Assembly: GCA_951799405.1 (NCBI GenBank)
Contig: OX637363.1
Location: forward strand, 3,844,001-3,908,000
Source of the DNA: Agapetus fuscipes
Taxonomy: Eukaryota > Arthropoda > Insecta > Trichoptera > Glossosomatidae
Direction of reading: 5' to 3'
DNA: 64,000 nucleotides
The notes under the pieces were generated by a model. The model was not told where the DNA came from. It saw only the letters and a program-made list of their open reading frames with translations, and did not search any database. The position numbers and the translations under genes are program-made. Positions 44,101 to 53,100 of this stretch are shown piece after piece (the first letter of the stretch is position 1; each line of letters opens with the position of its first letter).

Positions 44101-47100
44101 TCGCCTTGAGAATGCTTTCTGGTCATGAAAGCGAAACGATGGCAGATGGAAGAGCTGCAAATAGACCATGGTCGAAACAATTTGTTAAGACACATGTAAG
44201 TTTACACTTATACGTACAAATTAAAATCCAAACCTCAAATGAACATAAACCCTGCAACTTTTGCCAAACTTCCCGTGATATTGACAAACTGAACCATTTG
44301 TTATAGCATACCTACTTCATACCAACCTATAAGTCAAGGAACATACACAACAAATTACATATTTTAAATCAACAAATAATAATATGAAAAGACATAAAAA
44401 ATAAAACAGAATACAAAATTCTAATTTAAAAACCCAAGTCCTAGCCGTAAACATTACAGATCAAGCGCCATTTCTTTCTGTCCTTACACACTTCTTTCAT
44501 TTCATCCAGAGTCAAAACTTCTTCATGCAAGCTCTCCTTTTATTATGTCTCTGGATATTCCAATGCTTTACTTCATTAGTTCAAGGTTGTCCTGGACCAA
44601 ATGAAATCCGTGTACGCTGCAAGGACCCATGTCCCATGACCTGTGAGATGGTGGCGACTGGTCAACCAAAGCCAATCTGCAGACCAAGGCTGCCCTGTCC
44701 ATGGGGATGCGACTGTCTACCAGGATTTGTCAGAAATGACCAAGGAATCTGTGTCAAACCAGAAGAATGCCGTAAGTGCATATTTCAATGCGTATCTAAT
44801 GGATTTAATTTGAATTTTTTAATGGAATATATAATGTTGTTTTCTCTTTGGTATGGGTATGTCAGGCAAACGCACTTAGCCAACAAATACAGATTGTGAT
44901 AAATAATAATAAATTGACAATATTTTTAGTGCCGTTTTGTGAATTCACTGCAAGGGCACTGCAGAGCCATAGCCCCTCCTGAACAAGCATGTCTTCAATC
45001 CTGACTTAAATGCACTTGTACTCTCTCCACAGCTCTCAGCTCGTGTGGTAAGGCATTCCACAGCAGAGGGCCAGCAATGCAAAAGGCACGATCTAAATAA
45101 TTGGCCATGTTGCTTCTGCAGGGAAACCTGAATCTATTCACAGCAGTATTGCATGCAGAGCTCAGGGTACCCCGCCTACCCTCTACTGTGTCCCCCACAC
45201 ATAGCTCTGAGATATACAGTGGCGCAATGTTCTGCGAGGACTTAAATAACGCAACGCAACTAAGCTACACATATAGTGTAACTTCTTGCCGCGTTATCCC
45301 CGAAGGGGTCGCATGTGGCGAGTTGAACCTATTTATTTTTTATGTTTTAAATACAGTTCAGCAAACCTTGTACTCCACCCTCTCCTTTATTTTCAGCCAA
45401 TGAAGCTGATCCCTGAGTGAGGGTGTGATGTGCTCAGTAATTTTTAAATTACAGATCAAACGTGCCGCAGCATTAAGCACAGATATGTGCTTAATGCTGC
45501 GGCAGTAGTTACTCATAAATGCCTCACATTAACAGTACGACTGTGCCGTCAAGAGATTTTGGTTGTCTCATGTGATTAACCTTTTTGCTTTTTAATATTT
45601 TGGCTACATGAATATCCCTAGTACGGAATACTTTTTCAAGCACATTTTAATTTTTTTATTGATTTCCTACCTTAATTGTTTGACGACTCTTCAAATTATG
45701 TGAACCGTCACATGTTTTAGTTATTCAAGAACAAAAATCACTAAGGCTTAACACATACTTCCACTTGCAGACTTTTGAATTCTTTAACATAGATATCAGG
45801 GATAAGTTCAAAGTTGGATGACGTCTATGATTGACAGCCGCACTGTATGCAAGTTTACACTTGACGTCTATGGGTAAAGCCACCAATTTTGCCACAAGTC
45901 GCTAAAAAGTGTTGAATAATTTTTCGCGACGATGACGTGAAAGTGACGAAAACTTTAGCGCTACCGTAGCGTGAGGGTGACTAAAACTATATAAAAATAT
46001 ATTTTAAAATAAGGACAGTGTTCCCTTAATTTGTATGAAAAGTTTTAATGAAAAATTTGTATGAAAAGTAAACAAATATTCATGTTTAAGCTGGCCTTTA
46101 CAAGGTGACGAAAAAGAAGTGATGAAGACAATCACGCCACCGGTGTCGATGAAGTGTCAAAAAAGTAGCGAAAAATAGCCGGTCGCGTTAGTGTAAATAA
46201 AGATTGCTCGCAAACACAGTGTATTTAAGTCATAGTGATCAATGAAATTCAATAACCAATGTTTTTGGAACCTAGAGCACTACAGATCTTGGATAAAATC
46301 TTAACGTACTTTTGTAAATTTCACCAAAACGTGTGTCCCGAGGAACTGACCATTCTTCCTCACGACGAAGCTGACAAATTACTGACGCCAATTGACGTTA
46401 TTGTTTTGTGTGTGTATGTGTTTTATAAATCATTAAGTGTAGCCAGTCGGATAAAACACACATCAATACGATTCACGTACAAATTGACGATGGAAATGGT
46501 CGCGTTAATGAGGTGTCGAAAAAGAAGTAAAACACGTAAAATTATTCGAGCACAGAAAAAAATAGGTTACAGTGCTTGTATCCTTATGCAATGTACTTAG
46601 AAAGGCTAGCTAGTTATATGTTTATGCCAAAATATTCAATATTTAACGTATAAAATACCTAAAACTTTACGAAAATGTTGGTCAAAGTCAGCACCTCCCA
46701 AAATTCACCGAATTTTTACCCGAATTTTACCCGCTTTTTAGGGAAAGCATTAGAATATTTCTGTAAATAGAAATGTATTCTAAAACATTTCTATATGCCA
46801 TTTAAGACGATGAACTACTTATTTCAATTCAAGTACTTCAAAAACAGTACGAGTTCATATTTTTGAGAAACTTTACTGGAAACTTTTGAGTAGGGCAAAT
46901 GTGGCAAAATTGGTGGCTTTACCCCTATATGTGTGGCACCCGCAGTTAAGGAGTTAATAAAATAAGTCTTAACGCGTTTAAGTACACAGCGTGAAACACT
47001 TTATTTCAAGTTACTGAATGTAAGTATTTTATGTATGTGTCAATATTCTGGATATCTGGACTTTTTAAAGTTTGTGTAATCACACAGTGAAAATTCATTT

Positions 47101-50100
47101 TTATACGAAATTATAATTCTGTTTATAATTTTTTTTTATAGAAAACAGAGTTTTATTTTCCCAAATTGAGTATTTAATTCCACCTCAATTGCTTTCGACT
47201 TATTCACGTCATTATCAAGAGGATACTGGATATCTCTTTACACTTCTAGCCAAGAAATGTGGTCCAAACGAGTGGTGGAACCCTTGTCCTGGTGCGTGTC
47301 AGATAGAAGAGTCGTGCATCACTGCCCTGGATCCGTCTCCTAGAGAATGTGTGCAGCCAGCTGGAGACTTGAGGATATGCAGACCTCGCTGTGAGTGCTT
47401 GAAGGGATACATCAGAGTCAACAATACATGTGTGCTACCGGGAATATGTGAGTCAATTTCTACAAATATTCAATAGTTTGCCTAGTCTAGTTAACCCTTA
47501 ACTTGGCAACGTATCTTATTAGATACATCGTTTTTATTTAAATCTGTGACCAAGACTACAAATATTAAATATTTAAAAATATTTGGATCTTCTTCTTTAG
47601 GTTGTATTGTTTATGGTAAAAAATAATGAACCGTCTGTAAAAAGCCTTTGTGTGTTTTTTTCAAACGAGATGGCAACGAGGTCAAAGGGTGGCGTGGGCG
47701 CTCCAGTAAATTTTACTTATTTTTTTCAAATGTTGTATTAAATTTAAATTAAAAAATATTTTTATAGTCTCAAATAATTAATGTTTCAACATATACCTAT
47801 AGTAAAATTTATTTTTTATTGGTCCAATAATCTGTTATTCCAATGTTTATTCCGCTGTATCCAATAGGATACATTGCTAAGGGACTAGAGAAGACAAGTA
47901 ATGTTGCCGGGCGATGTATATTATTAGATACGCTGCCAAGCGCTGCGAGAAGGACTGTTTATATGCATTTCATACAAAAGCAAAAACTGACCAGTTCTGA
48001 GAAAACAAGTTTTTGCATTATTTCCAGAAAAAATGGAATTTTAGTGCTTTGTAATAATACTGAATGGTTTGTCTTATCTTGATCGTTTATTTGCTTAGTG
48101 TTGTACTTCTTATTTTTAAGAATACGTAATTTATTATTCCCCTTTTCCTAGTAAATTTTGGGGTAATGCTCTATAGAACTAGTCTTTATTATTTATTTTT
48201 TTATGTTTCTTTGTTGACACAATGGAATGCTTTCTTTCTTGGAAAGTAAACCACATACACAAATAGAAAAAATATAGAGCTTAGTTCCTCGCATGCAAGC
48301 ATCATCAGATATGAGTGATGAATCCACAGGCGAAGATGAGCTTCGTTCTCTATCACCGTCTACAAGCTCAGCTCCTTCCTTGGATTCCTCCTTGGAAACA
48401 ATGAATATTTTAAATTCTGACACTGATGAAAAAATTAATGATACCTACTGCAACAATCAATTAACTCCCATCATCACACGGGTTTATCCGAGCCCAAGTG
48501 CTGCAATTAGCAGTTACAGTGCCTTGCCATCCCTATCATCATTTACATCTGTATCAGCTTCCATTTCTCAAAATTTAACGACACCCGTATCAACTCATTC
48601 AAAATTATAAAAACGGAGTATCAGGTCTTATCCTTGACTTTTTAGTTTATGGTGTTCAAGATACTTTTCGGTCAATTGATTTTTTGTAACTTTGATTTTT
48701 TTGTATAAAAATAAACATAAAAAATGTTTTATTTCTTTCATATCATTTGTAATATTATATTTATCATTGATTTATAATAAATTAAGTCGCAATAAATGAA
48801 CCCTTTTATAAAATATACATAAAATTTATTTAAAACTAAATCTCCGGTCGTCTGGCAGTGTATCCTATTGTATACATAAAACAGCGCGAGTGGTTCTCCA
48901 GGAGCTTGGCAATGTATCCTATTAGATACATGCGATTTCCAGAAAAGTGAAAATCTAGGATTTTTTAAATTATTTTTCCCGAAATCTTTGATTTTTTTAT
49001 AGACAAATTTTATAAAAAAAACTAAAAAAATAAGAATTTTTGCCTCTGCCAAGTTAAGGGTTAATAACTCAAACGAGACCTGCCATGAGATGGTCTAATG
49101 ATATAAGAAGGCTTGCTGGAGACTGGATTCAGAAAGCGCAAGACAGAGATGGATGGAGAGATATGGGGGAGGCCTATGACCAGCATATATGGAGATAGCT
49201 ATGTAAGAAGAAGAAGAAAACATTTGCAACTTATTTGCAAAATAACAATTATGGTGTAACACAGCTTTTACGGTTCAATGCTATGAGAGACCAAGACTTC
49301 AATTGGTCTGAAGCCCCATCTGATAGAGACATAACAGTTCTGGGTCTTACATTCAGGTTGGAGAGACCCCAACGCAGAGCCCGTACCTTGTCCCTATCCA
49401 TGTGACGTCACATGTTACACATCACCCTCTGCAGACTGCCTGGTGCACCATCAAATAGAGACATAACAGTTCTGGGTCTTACATTCAGGTTGGAGAGACC
49501 CCAACGCAGAGCCCGTACCTTGTCCCTATCCATGTGACGTCACATGTTACACATCACCCTCTGCAGACTGCCTGGTGCACCATCAGATAGAGACATAACA
49601 GTTCTGGGTCTTACATTCAGGTTGCAGGGACCCCAATGCAGAGCCCGTACCTTGTCCTTATCCATGTGACGCCACATGTTACACATCACCCTCTGCAGAC
49701 TGCCTGGTGCACCATCAGATAGAGACATAACAGTTCTGGGTCTTACATTCAGGTTGCAAGGACCCCAACGCAGAGCCCGTGCCTTGTCCCTATCCGTGTG
49801 ACGGCACATGTGACACATTCCCCGCCGCAGACTGCCTGGTGCACTGCAGGTTCTTGGGCTGCAAGTGCAAGCCAGGATATGTCAAGGACCCCAATGGAAG
49901 GTGCATCCTGCGGAGGGACTGCAGTGAGTACAGCACTAACACTTCTTGTTTATGGTATGCACATACGTGTTGCACAATGAGAAGAGACATTGCTTCTAAG
50001 AGACTAAACTTGAATTTTAATACTGAAACGCTTTTAGGAATATGTCCCAAACCAAACACGGTGTTTAACCAGTGTGGCTCCAGATGTCCCCCCACGTGTG

Positions 50101-53100
50101 ACAACAGGACTCCCACCTGCATCCAGGTCTGCGTGCCGGGCTGTTACTGCATAGAGGGATATATACTCCACAACGGGGAATGCATTCCCATTGAAAAATG
50201 CCGTAAGTACATCACCTATTTTACATATGTAAGGGCTGTTGCACCAAACTCCAATCAGACAAAAATCAAAATATGTATGATTTTTTCCATTAAATCAAAA
50301 ATTTAAATTTTACCCTTAAGGTCACCGAGTGAAGCAGTCAGCATCAGAATAAGATGGAAAAGTTTTCTCAGAATTTATTGAAGATATATCAGGTTTATTT
50401 TTTAGACGAGTTCTTTAACCCCCCCCCCCCCCCCCTACCCTCAGGTTACTTTCCTAGAAATAGGCAAAAAATAATGAGGATTTTTTTTTTTTTAAATAAA
50501 TTTGTGAAGAGGATTGCAATTCACCAACCTATTTTGCCTGGCCAGTTGTCTTCATGCGAAAGCAGAAGCTTGTGTGCATGCAACGACATCTGAAACAGGG
50601 TCAATGTTACGGTCAGAGGGGCCAGCCGTGGCTCGAACCAACGAACCAAAGTCTTGACCGCCATGGCCATAGCACCGACTTGAAATTGAAACTACAATGT
50701 GTGTACACCTGACTTATAAAGAGTATGTATGAAAAATATGAAACGTCAAACAAACAACCGAACACTATGCCTATTTCCTCCTATTTTTTTATCAAGCGAG
50801 TATCGGTCACGTCATGTAATAAGAACGCTGAGAAGAAGTGGAGGGGGTGTGCATGGGTTACAGTTGCGCAACTACCAAAAAGTCCGATAAATCGCCTACT
50901 GCTAGCTTGCTGCTAGCGTTCTTTTTACGTGACGCGACCTATACGCGATACGGGATGTAGCAGAATGGTACACTGAAAGTTTGTGTATCGCGTACGTTCA
51001 TATGCATAGGGTGGTTAATGCTTCTAATGATTTGGAGGACGTTTTCATTAGTGAAGGCTAAATTTAGACTAGAATTACAGTGGTTTGACAGTTTATAAAG
51101 TATATATTAGAGAAATAGATGTACATGGCTTAAACTGAATTTAGATGACAGCTAAAGGATTTTGTTTTGTAGCTTGCACCGGGCCAAACGAGGTTGCCGT
51201 GCGCTGCAAGGACCCCTGTCCTGAGACCTGTGACATGGTGATCAATAATCTACCCAAGCCCAACTGCTTGCCGCAATTCCCTTGTCCATCAGGATGCAAC
51301 TGTCTTCCAGGCTATGTCAGGAATAGCCAGAATGTCTGCGTCAGAAGAGAAGAGTGTCTGAGTAAGTCAATATTTTTATCATAGTCAACTCGCAAATAAA
51401 GCTTTAGGTACACATAATAATGCATCGATCCGTAATCCAGTGGTTAACTTTTCTGACACGTAATGGAAGGATGTGGGTTGGAATACCAGTGGAGCACAAA
51501 AAATACCATTTATATTTTCAAATATGCTCTTCGCTGGGGGAAAAATTCATCTCCTTTACCAAAGATCTGTCACTAAAGGTCCATCCAGCCTTACAGCAAC
51601 TGGGTCTTGCTAGAGAATTGGCGCTTTCCTTAGCAACGACCAAGCTCGCAGAGGGCTCTAGATGTGTGATTCACACAAAATAGCGCTCACCAAAGAAATC
51701 ATCCAGATATTTATATTCATTTTGGTATTTATATGACTCGTAACATATTGTAGAGTCCTACGCACTGCAGTGGAATAAAATTGGTTTGTTATGTTTATTG
51801 AAACCTTATGAGCTGGTAGATGATTCTAGCTTTACACGCACCTTTTATGGGCTCAGTCCAGACGATAGCTCAGTTGGTAGAGTGCTTGCATTCCACGCCC
51901 TGAGCTCTTGTTCAAATCCCACTGAGAGTGTCAGAAATGATTTCTTGTTTCGGTGTTTATTTCACACCCCAAAATAAAATACCGGCAAGGCTTACTCAGC
52001 CTTCACAAGAAATGAGTACCAGCCTTCTCGGGAGCTGGGAAACCCCCACTTCAACTGAAGTGGTTGGCGTAAGGCCGGATCCCGTACCTGTAAAAATAAA
52101 TAGGTTCAACTCGCCACATATGACGCCTTCGGGAATAATGCGGCAAAAAGTTACACTATATGTGTAGCTTTTTTGCATTTTTTTTAATGCAAGAAAGTCG
52201 AGTGCAGTTCCCTGTACAATTTATTTTAGTATGCGGAGCTAACGAGCGTTTAAACTTGTGTCCCGGCTACTGCACCTTTGACAAGACGTGCCCGGAGCTG
52301 CTGCACGGGCTCATCAGAGACTGTCCTCGTCCTCCTCCAGACTGGAGATGCAGACCTCGCTGTGAGTGCCTGCCAGGATACGTGCGGATCAACAACCAAT
52401 GTGTGCCAGAAGCTCAATGTAAGTCTGGTCTACGAGTTGTTGGGAAAGTTGTCTTACATTGACTGTAACGGGGCTGGGAGACCATCGGGGTGTTGCTACA
52501 GACCTGGGCTGAAAGTCTCATCACCACGGTAATTCTTACGTACCGGATATCGTTGATATTTGTATGTAGACCTGTCAATCCAAGATGGCCACGAGTGAAC
52601 AGCTGATTAGTCTTCATACCGTTACATTATTTGCTGGATTCTTTTTAATTAAAAATGCCGGAATTTATTTTTTAAGGATTTATTTTCCACAATTTCTTTT
52701 TACAATGTTCAATTTATTTCACACTCTTGAGAGTCGCTGTTTATGTGTTATTTAGCAAAGTGCTTTATTGCTACTGCTTCCCTGTCCAACCATTTTGACC
52801 CCTTATATACTCGCAGTAGAACGGAGAGATCTTTCTTACAATTTCTGGACTATTCCATCACCAGAATATTTACGCACACTACCAGGGCCTGTTAGATGAT
52901 TCCGTACTACGTGCATTGGTGTGTGTAGTCATTTTGATGTACCTATGTGTGTACGAGCGCCTGTACTCGAGGTTCACAACAATACAAATATTACCAATAT
53001 TCGGTAGGTAAGAATTATCTTGGTGATGAGACTTCCAGCCCTGCTGTGCACAACAACAACAAAAATCAAGCTCATCATGGTGACTTACAAATAATTAAGC

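Noticed and set aside
46259..46600. A 113-codon frame as a host gene
   Set aside because: It is enclosed by perfect 25-bp inverted ends and lacks splice or promoter evidence. Kept only as part of the transposon.
48293..48610. A 105-codon Ser/Asp-rich frame
   Set aside because: It lies inside the piggyBac-like element and lacks recognisable domains. Treated as an element remnant, not a host gene.
49540..49818. A 92-codon antisense frame made of 44-residue repeats
   Set aside because: It is the reverse complement of the 132-bp partial exon 11 copies; the period is a multiple of three, so the antisense frame stays open by chance. The cysteines belong to the plus-strand TIL domain.
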